Part shown: piece after piece, positions 26,353 through 38,400 of the stretch
Layout: each line of letters opens with the position of its first letter
Numbering within the stretch: position 1 is the first letter of the stretch
Origin: Thamnaconus septentrionalis
Taxonomy: Eukaryota; Chordata; Actinopteri; Tetraodontiformes; Monacanthidae
DNA: 64,000 nucleotides
NCBI GenBank assembly: GCA_009823395.1
Contig: CM020501.1
Coordinates: 7,210,861-7,274,860, forward strand
Direction of reading: 5' to 3'
Made by a program: the position numbers and the translations under genes
Notes under the pieces: model-generated
What the model saw: the letters and a program-made list of their open reading frames with translations, nothing else
Told to the model about the DNA's origin: nothing
The model's database searches: none

Positions 26353-29300
26353 TATCGCCACACAGCAAGAAGGTCGTGGGTTCGATTCCGGGGCCCGGGC
26401 CTGGGACCTTTCTGTGTGGAGTTTGCATGTTCTCCCCGTGTCTGCGTGGGTTCTCTCCGGGTTCTCCGGCTTCCTCCCACACTCCAAAAACATGCATGTG
26501 AGGTCAATTGAACATTCTAAATTGTCCGTAGGTGTGCATGTGAGTGTGAATGGTTGTTTGTCTCTATGTGGCCCTGCGATGAACTGGCGACTTGTCCAGG
26601 GTGTCACCCTGCCTTCGCCCTAAGACAGCTGGGATAGGCTCCAGCAGACCCCCGTGACCCTGAATTGGAATAAGCGGGTATAGAAGATGAATGAATGTAT
26701 AGCAAGGGTCTTGCTCCCAGTTAGCTACCATCTTGCACCACCTTTTTCCAAAGGAAGCCTGGTGTGGACATTCCAGCCCTCCTTACAGCACATTTTATAT
26801 TAGGGTGACTGCCCACGTCTTCAATAAACCAACAAAGAAGAGGGTGCAGAAAGTATTCAGGTTTGGGTGCTGCAGGCCACCGTAGCTCACTGGCAAGTCA
26901 GGAGGGGGAGGGAGAGTGAAAGACGCTGACTTTGACTGGTGGAGCCACAATGGGTTCTAAAATGTGACAGAGGGGCTGGAGCAGCAGCAGATGGATGGAG
27001 TGTTTTGTGATATGGAGGAATATGTAGAAACATGCACTTTTATGTCAATTGAAAATTAACAAAAGAAAAGTTGCATCAAAATATCTTTGTCTTGTCACAG
27101 TATTTAGCTCTTTATTGAAATGACCCTTAATACTGAAAAAACAGATGCACAGCTATTTTATGACTTGCTATTAATATTATTAATTCAAGTTCGGTGGGCC
27201 TGATTAAAAAGCTTAATGGGCCGCATATGGCCCCCGGGCCATAGTTTGCCCACACCTGAACTAGAACCTTCAATTACAAGCCTTGGTCCTCTTTCAGACT
27301 CACTGCGTGCTGCTCAAAAGTTTGTTTTTGCGCTGCGATCTTGCAAACACACCGGTGTTGTAACTCCAGTGCAAACCATTCCGATACGACGGAGTGCACG
27401 ACACCTACACGACCGGGCCGAGCTGTGAACCGCCGCTGTTTGCGTTTTACCGCTCAACCCCACCCTGTTTGATGTAGTTACTGCGAATAACAAGATATTC
27501 GGAGGAAAGGCCCGGCGTAAGAAAAACCAAAGGGGCACATCACACCCGGAGCAGATGTGTGGGTGTAGTATGCAAGCGTGTGGGTGTTACAGGGGTGGGG
27601 TGCACTGTTTGTGTGTGGGTTTCAGGAGGGAGGTGTTGTGAACATTTGATTGAGGAAAGTAAAAACTGAGGTTAAATGAAGTGTGACGCTCTGTGCAGGT
27701 TGCAGCCTTTCCAAACATTTGCAAGATCTCGCAGGCAAAGACTAAGGCCACACATGAATCCTAAAATAAATAAATACACACAGTTTGACACCTGTTAAGG
27801 TTTTTTGGCTATGAATGACAAGAATTTACAGAAAAATAATTGAACGAGTTATCTGAAAATAAAAATCGAAATGAACAACGTCTGTGTGGGTTCTCTCCGG
27901 GTTCTCTTCCTCCCACAGTCCAAAAACATGCATGTGAGGTGGTGAAACTCAAAATTTTCTGTAGGTGTGAGTGTGAGTGTGAATGGTTGTTTGTCTCTGT
28001 GTGGCCCTGCGATGAACTGCCGACTTGTCCTGGGTTTCACCCTGCCTTCGTCCTATAACAGCTGGGAGAGGCTCCAGCAGACTACCAAGATCCTGAGCTC
28101 AGGAATGGATGGATGGATGGATGGATGGATGGATGGATGGATGGATGGGAATGAACAATATCAATTAAAAAAAAAGCAGTAAAAAAGGTTTTGAAGGACA
28201 GTTCAGCTAAAAACGAAAAATGTTTGCGTGCGTGTGTGAAAATTACCCAAGTCTATGAGGATGGCGTGCTGCTGGGAGGTGAGCTGCTTGAGCAGCTCTT
28301 TGTACGGTGTGTGATTGGCTGGGGGTCGGGAGGGGACAGTCTGCCTGAGCAGGTACTGCTCAGAGAGAAACTTCCAGATCTCGCCTCGATGTTGCCTCGG
28401 GACGCCTGCCGGAGAGGAAAGAAATTCAGGTTGAATGAGAGTCAAAAGGTGGGCGGGGGGCTAGGAGGTGCCCGCAAGGTCGAGTGAGAACGACAACACC
28501 AAGAAAAATATGACAGAGCCGAGACACAATGTGCTTGGAGTGGATAGTTGGAATGTGGCTGGGAGTGATGTGTAGGTGAGGCTAATTCTATTAAAATAGC
28601 TGCTGCTGTTAACGTAAATCAGGGCTGTTAACCTGTTTGGCAAATATCACACAGAATGATTGTTGGGGACTTTAAAGGTCCAGTGTGTAAAACTGTTAAG
28701 GAAGCCCACCTGACAGGGCGGTTTGTATTTAGGTCACTGTCAGGTGGCCTAAATGGCAGCAACTGGGAGCAAGACCCTTAATGCTCTATGTATATTCGTA
28801 TGTATATAAGAACTTTTCTAAGGACAGGAAAACCAGATTTATTTTATTGTAATGCGAGTACACACTTTATTAATGTATTTATGGGCAGTGTATTGAGCTT
28901 TTACCAATATAAAAATCATAAATCAAGCCAAATTTAACAAACTGAACCTTTACTGGCCAGAAACCTTTTCACATATATTGTTGACTTTTCGAGTAACATT
29001 CAAGAATGAAGACTGAGGAGATGAATATCCTAATACTACAAAAATGTAAAGAGAAGAAGGCACTGAAGACAGACAGACATGAGTGGATGAGAGTTAGCAG
29101 GAAATGCACACAGACACAAACTGCACTAAAAGCAGCTCAGAGAATGTGGTGCTCTTTTCTATTGCTTTGTCTGAAAAAGGGCCAATTGCTAATGATTACG
29201 GGAGGGAAAAATGTGACTTCAGTTTTTTCTTTTTTTTTTTTAGCTCCATCCATGAAGCTTTAGGCAATGTTTGCCGACACTCTGGTGCCTCGGAGCCGAG

Positions 29301-31747
29301 AGCAAACACTTCTGCGAAGCGTTGACACACGTGTTTTGCGCGGCCCGGTGTGTGTACCTTGTGCGACAGCAGCGTGTATGCTTTCCAGGTTGAATTTGAC
29401 CTTTGCCCTGGCGGGCGTCACCAGCATCTTCTCCCACACCAGAGTGACCTCCTTCAGGCACGGCGTGATCTCCTCGTAGTCCAGCTTCAGCCGCCGGTTC
29501 TGCAGGTTGCTCTCCGAGGCTGCGCCACGTCAAAACACACCAGAAATGCGAGTTGGTGACAGACATAATAGCCAACGGAAAGGAAGGTGGGAGTGCCCGG
29601 GAGCTCTTTTGCCTCGCGTCTATGTAATTTTGCATGTAATTTTGTATGTGTATAGGCTTGTAGCTTCTTCATGGAACTCCTGCGACTTTGAATATTTTCT
29701 CAGTGTTGCTGCAACTTTTCCAGAAGGCGGCCAGCTGATCTTTCGCTTGCATTCACACTTTGCAGTAGCGTCCCGGTTTAAGATGGCATTACCTATGCCT
29801 GTCACTCACTTTTATCAATGAATGTATGAATAAGGAGGAAAAATCTTCACAGAAGTTTCCTCTTACGGCCGAGCGACAGAGCTGAACCGACTCTCATGCT
29901 TTGATGGCAAATGACACAAGACTTCGCAAACGCATCGGTGGCTGCGCGAAGCGCAGTCTGCGTATGACTTCACTGCTGCGAATGGCGGTGGCGTGACTCG
30001 AGCGAGTCACGCAACGTGACTTTTCACTGTGTTTTTTTGTGACCAGGCGGTGGCGTGTCGTGACAGTGTGATTTGACAGTGACACAGCTGAAACGGAATA
30101 GGGGAGGAATTTCCACTGTGTTTTTGTTGGCAGTGACAGCCTGAACAATTAAAACGGCGTGACGGCATCAGTGACAGTGTGATTTCAGACATCAGGGAGT
30201 GATCTGCCTCTGCTCCAAAAGTGGAATGAAGGGAGGAATGTTTTCAGTGTTCATTTGCATGCGCGGCACCCTGCAGTGGCTACTTATATTTTTGAAAATA
30301 AATTTCACTGTTCACAATTTAACAGTATTCAGCCGTAAGAGAGGGAACCGTGGTTTAAAAGTGAAAGGGACCACAAGTCGAGAGTCAAACTGATAGTGTG
30401 AAAACGTAGGTGGGAAGATGATGACGGAGGAGGAAATAATTGTCGTTCGTTACGCATTTTTGTTTTGTGTAAATCTCTTTTGGGGAAACAGGCCCCGTGT
30501 TATTATAATACAGTTTGTCACTGGCTACAAACTGCACAGGAGGAGACGCAAACTGTAAATTCCACTTCGACACGAGACGCCAGTGATCAAAGGAGGTGAG
30601 GGCGCACCCAGGGGGCCCTGGTGTGTGTTCCTCTCCTGTGGGCGACACCCTTCCTCTCGCCCTTCCTTAATCTTGCGCTCGGAGCCCTTCTTTAATTCTT
30701 TTCGCTGTTTCCCTCCTGTCGAGGCGCCTCTCGCTCTCCTCTCTTAAAACTTTGTTGGTCTGTCAGGCTCACCCCCCTTCCGCCTCTCCCTCCTTTCCCT
30801 CAGGGACTTCCCCACCCTTTCCGCTCATGTGTGGTGTCCACCCAGTGACCAGCTGCAACTTGGCAGAGCAAGAGGGGGTGACATCACTTTTAGCTGGACG
30901 GGAAAGAGCCAGAGCCGTTTCCTGCTTTGACCGAGGCTGAAAGCTTCCAGGAAATAGAGGGATCATCTATTAATAACCAGGATGTTCCAAAATGATAAGG
31001 AAGTTGAAATTATGCAAGTGCGCTGCTAATCGACACAGCCGAGTACTGTGTGTGAGGAAATCATTCGGAAAAAGTAAATGAAAACAATGCGAGGGGCCCC
31101 GGCGGCGCTAATCAAGTCTTGTAAATCGTGAAAAATCAAAGAAACAAAGGAGGCGGGAGGGACCTGGATTGTGAATTGTACATAACAGGGGGGAACCCCC
31201 CCCCCGCACTATATACTCACCACACCCAGAGCAAGAATAGATGTTGCAAGAGAGGCCGGCGCTTATCAGCCGCCTGGAGACAGGCAGTGGCGTCTCTGGC
31301 TGCAGCCCAACCGGGATCAGCCGAACCGTTATCCACTGTGGGCTCACCTCTCGCCTCTCACTTCTTCCCAGCTCTCCCCTGGAGCACCCCAGTCAAGATA
31401 ACACACACGGCCGGTTTAGAACGGGATGCCAACATACAAGGAAACGCCGACGCTGAGGCACAAACGCAAATAATGAACTCAAAAATGAGGTTGCAGGGTG
31501 AGAACTGACCAACGAGGCGGAGTGGTGTTTCAACTACAGCGCACAGCGTATAATACTGTCAATGGAGAAGTGAGGTGCACGAGTGTGCGCAAAATAAAAC
31601 GACTGAGAGCGCAGGATATTGTGTGTTTGTGTGGTCGTTGTGTTGCTACGGCGGCTCAAAATCAGTTCTCTTGCCCAAACTGCTCCTCTGACAAACACTG
31701 ACCCACATTAGCACAACATATACAGCTGCCCCCACCTGCCATGGATA

Positions 31748-31808
<61 letters not shown>

Positions 31809-34800
31809 AATTAGTGCTTTGTATACAAAGACGGTGGTTAGGTGTGGTCACATCGCTAGGTGTGTGTCGCTACATGCCAACTAGGTCAGGGAAGGGGTGG
31901 TGCACTTGGCACGCCGTCAGTAGAATTAGCAGCAATCTTGGGTCACACGCGCGCGCACCGCGCACACACATTATATAACCTGTTTGTTTGTGTGTTGTTT
32001 TTTTTTGACAGGCATAGGTAATGCCATTTTTTGCCAGTTTGCCAGTTTTTTTCTTTTGAAAGGGATTAAAACATTTGCAAACTTGAAAGAAAGACCAGCT
32101 AAGCGTTTGACAGTGCCACAAAGCGAGTGATGACATCCCATAATAAGGAGGAGGTATGGAAGTAGATTGTTTTGCTCTATCAATCACTTTGCAGCATCAG
32201 GCAGAACGAGTGTTTTTCTATCAACGGCTTCGATGACAGCAGCTCACGGGCTGGATTTCAGTGTCAAGACTCCTCATGCTGCGTGTGCACATCTGCAATT
32301 TTAATTCAATTAAACTTTCGCCTGCTGAGGCAAAGTGTCTGCTGCAGGGAATATGAGGCCACCTCAAACACTCTGCAAGAACCTTTATTTAGGAACAACT
32401 GTACAAAAATATTTCAAATCTTTCCTCGCAGTTGTGTGTAATTGGCCTTTTTACCACTCATGTGTTCTACTCACCCTGCAACTTTTGGTTCTCCCGCTCC
32501 ATCCTCTGCAGCAGGATCTGCTGCAGGATGGCCTTCCTCCACAGCTCCCGCAACTCCTCTTTACTCTTTTGGCTCCTCTCCTCTGGCACCACCCCTACGT
32601 AGGCATTGCCACTTGCTCCGCCGTTCACCGGGCTCACGCACACTCGACCCGCTTCCAGAGTAGAAGCCGCATGCTCTGAAAAACAGAAAAGATTTGGATT
32701 TTTATTCAAGCTTTGATAATCTGTTTCAGCTGAAGATATGGCAACTTGGAAAAAACAAATAGATTGACACTATTCACAAGCTGAATGAGTAAACATGGCC
32801 AACTTCATCAAAAAAGTGTGGTGCAAAAAATATTTCTTTTAATGGTATTCAATTACAAAAAAATACACATATACATGTTTATATAGTTAAAATAAAGAAA
32901 AGCCCAGAGTCGTTTGGATTTAAAGAGTCTATTCAATAAAATTTAAACTCTGCCTTGACAATTCTGTGTAATAAAATAAAAGCACTTAAAATAGATATCC
33001 GAGACGGTAAAGGGACACAAAGACAGAAGTGTTTGTGTGACTCCACCTCAAAAGTACAGGGTGGATCCCAAACCTCAAAATACTCTGGGCCGTTTCGAGC
33101 AATGACAAAACAACCATCCACGCCGCACTTGCTTCTCTTTTTTCGGTTTTTAGGAGCGCACGCAAGTTGGCGCGCACGCACGCACACCTGCGCAACATGC
33201 ACACCTCGCACGCTAGACAGCGGCGCGAAATCCCTGAACGTGCACGACACTGAAGTTGTGTTTATGCTCGGAGGCCTTAGCGTCGCTATCTGAACACACA
33301 GGTTTTAATTAGAGGGGATGTGGCCGCAGACAACAAACAACACTTGGCGGGGCCTTGCCCTTGTCACACAGACACAGACTGCTGTGCTGGCTGTGGTCTG
33401 AAAAGTTAGCTTTAAGGTGTGAAAAATGCAAATGCATCGCACACACACAAACACACACAACACTGGCGGTAGGGAAAAAATTGAAGAAGCAACACGATCC
33501 ACCCCCTGAGCAAACAGCCCAACGCGGCCGTAACAAAGTCCCTATCATGTATGCGCCTACACAAAGTGTGTCATCAAGGCTGGCGCTTTCCTCTGGCGCT
33601 GTCTTTGTGTGGACTGTCAACATGACCTTGACGCACCGCCACCCTCTCCAGTGTGCACTTGGAAACAAGAAACTGGACACACCCATGACTTCATGTATAG
33701 AGGCGCGCTCATAAATACACACCCAACTGGCCCCGAGCTGGCCGCCGAGTTCAGGCAGTGCGAAGTCGAGCCTGAGCAGAAACCTCGTGGCTGCCTGGTG
33801 CCAAGTTCGACTTTAGCAGCAGATTTTATCATTCAAAATGAAGCCGGATGACTTTTGTGTTGTATCACATAATAAAAATAATAATGAGTTTGGTCAAAAA
33901 GCGGGAGAGTGCAAAAACAAACAGACAAAAAAACAGTAAAAAGTTACACTATACAGGCTGTTTTGAGGAACAAGCACATATAAGAGCTGACAATGCAGTC
34001 ATTTTATACTTAAGCACCCTCTATTGGCAGCACATTAAAGTGGAAGACACTTTCTCAAGGATACAACATTATTAATCTATCTGTCCAAAAAGTTTGTCAC
34101 CACTGACGAGGTCCACTGCACCGTGTATGAAAAAGACTGAGAGCTCCGCAGGGATATTTTTCACACTATTCTTGAGTGCGTCTTTACATAACACAAAGAC
34201 TATCATCATATCGCTTTAACAGTTGTAACGTCTGTTTAAACTGGTGGTTGTGGTGGCATTTTCACTGTACTTAACAGTCACAAAGAAGATCCAGCCAAAC
34301 AACAGGGGCAAAAAGACATGTGAGACATGTCACCAAGTGCAAATCAGTTAAATACAGAAATTCTCTTGTTTTTGATTGTTTACAGGAGGCTCACAAATCA
34401 CACAAGCCAGACCTCCTCAAACGTGACTAAGAAAATAATGAATCAACGTGACTTTGGCTTCGGTTGCAAGCCTCGAAACGGCTCTGTAAAGTGAATGGTG
34501 AAATGTTCTCCAGACACTGTCAACAAAAGCAGTGAATGTCAAAGAAGATTTACTGCGATCATGACACAATTCCTGACTTTTGCCAAAGGTGTGCATGAAC
34601 TTGTTCCCGTGCGAGCATCTGGGTGTAAAGATTTCCTGCAGCAGTTTACTTTTTTTGGTCTAGCGCTGTGTGACTAACCCAGCCATCTGGACTGTCAACA
34701 CTTGGTCTGTCATACGCACACGCACAACGTATAACTATCAAAACTCAGGATCTTTAGACGTGCATGCACATGTATGGTTTCACCCCTGAGACAGACAGAC

Positions 34801-35344
34801 AAACAGACAGACGTGCCGAGGTGGGTGATATTTCAAAGTTGCTTCAAATGACATTCCATTAAGTGAAATGTTCACTGTTACCTCCCAGCGCTGATCACAC
34901 AGCTGGAGTAATTAAAGGATAAACATCCAAGCAGTCAAGTTTTTGAATAATGACTGATGACACGGGAAAGTCATTGTGGTTTTTAAATAATCAACTGAAA
35001 TTATGAGTTGGCTATGAAATAATTACTGACAGTAGGCGGTTGATGGCAAAATAGAAACCGTTGTTTAAATATCACATCCAGGATGTATAATCTGCATGGA
35101 TTCCTTTAAACCTATTACAAAGTAAAACAGTGACACAGAGTGGACATACTTAGGAACTGCAACACAACCTTCACCATAAGGAAACAGATGGTCTTTGTCT
35201 AATCATAGTGCGTTGCCTTAAATTTTCTTTTCTTTAAAACAAGTGTAGCATGTTTTATTGTATTAGGTGTCTGCTAGTCTAAGAGTATAAAACGATGTGA
35301 CAGGTGAAGATTTCACCTGTCACATCTCTTAGTTCAGCTTGTTC

Positions 35345-35413
<69 letters not shown>

Positions 35414-38400
35414 CTGGTGATTTTGTTATTATAAAGACGTAACTTGTTATAATCCACCTGATCCAGATCTCTGACATGTCTACACGTCTTGGTGTGCTTT
35501 GGAGCTCTCTTACACTCACAGGGCCTTTTTTACTTATGCATAAATACAGCATGTTGGCACATTCATTCCTAATATTGCAATGAAATGAAACATACAAAAT
35601 CATGACATGAATCATGACATGTTATGGATGTAAGTAGGTTAAAAATTCAATAGCCTACATGGTTTTTATGGAGGTCATGTACGGCCACCACACAGCCGCA
35701 AATGTTGATACCAAAAATTATTCAATAGTTCTATTTTAATGTTGAACACCAACATGCACTATTGTGCTAATGGGACAAATAATATATTATATTAATTTTG
35801 CATTGTATTGTAGTAGTATTATCAAAATAAAAACAGATTTAGTTTTCATGATTGTAGAATAACAATGTGTGTATTTTAAATAAAACATTGTCGGCTCCTA
35901 ACTGATCATGTAAAAATTTTAAATAATAAAATACATTAAACAATTTTACAGATGGGAGACCTGTCTGGACCATATAAATAGCACTTAAAGCTAATAATTT
36001 GCAACATGTCTACCTTACGATGATGATGCTTCAAATAACCAATAACATTTGCTCTGACTGGTTGACTTGCAACAGGTAGAATGGCACCTTGCCATTGACA
36101 AAGTGTGCCGCTGGCGTCGAATCAGATTGTGCAGAATTGGTTGCCTGACTGGCAACCAACTGCGCACCTGTCCTCTACTTTGCTCAGATACTCTCTCTTC
36201 TCCCCTGACAACACTGTCTGAGGTCTCTGTGGTGCCTCTGTTTTATGGAACTTTGAACTCCTAGCAAATGACACCAATTGATTAAAATAGCTAAAACAAA
36301 ATACATATGTACTATAAAAATAATCAGTTGAAGGTGTGTGTCAATACTTTGTTTTCTTGGGCAGGACAAAAATGGAATGAGTTAGATATTCAGGCCTACC
36401 ATTGAGCTCTGTGCTTTTCTGAGGTGTAGCAACTCGCAGGAAGATCTGCTGCCTCCAAGAGTGGCGATGGCTGCGCAGAGGACTTTCACCAACCTCATAT
36501 CCTGCTTGTGGTGAGGAGAGAGCGGCTATGTCCCTGAAACAACAACAACAAGCACACAAGTCAAAATATATCAGATATTCATAAACCTTCTTTAGGAACA
36601 ATCTAATTCTATCTATCTATCTATCTATCTATCATAAATGGCATTTGATTGTAGAGGACACGCAAACTGGGTTCATGTGTCAATGTACCTGCTTTTTGTT
36701 TCAGAGGATTCATTCTCTTGAACCGGGGCCAGAAATTGAAATTTCAGAAAGTTAGGGACAGAGGAGGAGGAGTGGAGACGTGCACGCAGACCGCCCAGAG
36801 GACTGAGATGGAAAGGTGAAGAAAACAGGAGGCAGAAAACAGATGAAGAGAAGCTCGGGCCAGGTTCACACAGAGAACTGTGCACAAACAGTGTCTAAAC
36901 TCTGGATCACTTTTCAAAGCTGAGACCATTTAAAGGCAGGTATAGAAGTTCTCTGTGTAAAAATGAGACCTCAAACTGCAACAATGGGCGCTTTTAAAAC
37001 AAAGAAACTGCGTGGACCGTCAGGCAAAGTAAAGTCTAGCGGTGCTGCTGGAATCTCACCTTCGCTTATTGGGTCGAGTTGCAGCAGAAGGTGACAAGGG
37101 ATGATGGGTAAGAGAACAAGAAGGTGAATGGGAAGGAGGAATAGGAGGAAGGGTGGAGTCGGTTGGGTTAGGTCTGAAAAACAGTGGAGATACAGAAAAT
37201 AGAGCAAAGATGAAGGACTGAAAGAAAGAAAATCAAATGAAAAGGGTGAGGAAGGGTCAGAAGAAATAGTGGAGAACTCTCAAGGGCTGAGAGATGGTAG
37301 ACATGATCTAAGACCATGACTGATCAGTAAAACCCCCTGACTGTAACAAGTGAACTATGAAACTCAAGGTTGCAGAAAAGTTGGAGAAAAATAGAAAATG
37401 AGCAAGAAACCTTTCCTGCATTTATCATAATTCAACATCCTTCTCATTAAATATCCAAACTGTTATGTTGGCTGAGGGGAAACGAGTAAAGGAAAAAATA
37501 AAAAGAAAAGGGAAGGAAGCACCAACTCTGAAGACAGTGACTGTGAATTTATAGACACACTCAGCTTAAATATATTTCCAGCTGATTGTTCCCCTTGTTT
37601 GCTGCGTCTTTCTCTTACTTGCTTTGGTGTGGCGTGTCAGTGCTGACAGAGTAGTGCCGTATGAGTTTGGGCTTGGCCACCGGGGTCTGGTCCTGCGGGC
37701 TGCGTGTCAGCGGGTGAACGGGTGAGTCCTCTGCCGAGGTGGGGGTGGGCGGGTGGCTGAAGGTGCTGGCCCGTCGGCGGAAACCCTGCTGCCGAGCGTT
37801 GCCGTGCGCAGGGGAGGAGTGAGGAGAGGGAGACAGGGAGGAGTCGAGGCGCTTCAGGTCTCCTGTTGAGTTGTGGCACCTGAAAATACGGCAAAGCAAC
37901 ATCAAGAACAGCTGGGTTTCCATCCACCTTAGGAATGTGCAAAACCTAAATAAAAAAAAAAAAACTGGTGATGGAAACAACTGAATTTCTCCAATATCGC
38001 TAAAAAAGTTTTTACGCTCTCATGGTCCCAAAGGTCTGCACCAGTGTTTCAAATGAGGGGAAGAAGTGTTTTCATGTTTTACTATTGTTTATTACTGGTA
38101 ACTGTTGTTAGAGTAAGAACCAGAGCTATTATCCTCTTTAAACGCAACATTGAGGATTCACTGCTCTGAATCTACAGCCCTACTGGGTTCTGGCTCGGTG
38201 TGTTCAAAGTCTGCTCACCTGAGTGGGCTGGTGGCTCGCAGGTGGGCGCTGGCAGGCAGGGGATCGTTAGGGCAGGACTGCTCCTGGCTGCTGTTGACTG
38301 TGCAAACGGACAAGCCGCTGTCGCTTCCCACGCTGTCGCCCCTCTGAGATCTGGCCTTGCTGCTGCCCTGCAACAACAACACACCTCTCAAGATTACACA

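Larger units (their letters stand above)
26150..26820. mobile_element. DNA-transposon remnant split by a later insertion
   Basis: Left end TTTAAAGGTCCAGTGTGTAA then TTTGGCTTGATTAATGATTT. After an inserted (TA)n and SINE-like repeat (26290-26700), the sequence resumes with AAGGGTCTTGCTCCCAGTTA. Both parts match a single element at 28673-28952, so they are one copy interrupted by a younger insertion. The right boundary is approximate. Confidence 0.6.

Noticed and set aside
26380..26400. tRNA gene suggested by the B box GGTTCGATTCC
   Set aside because: No cloverleaf can be completed; it is the head of a dispersed SINE-like repeat.
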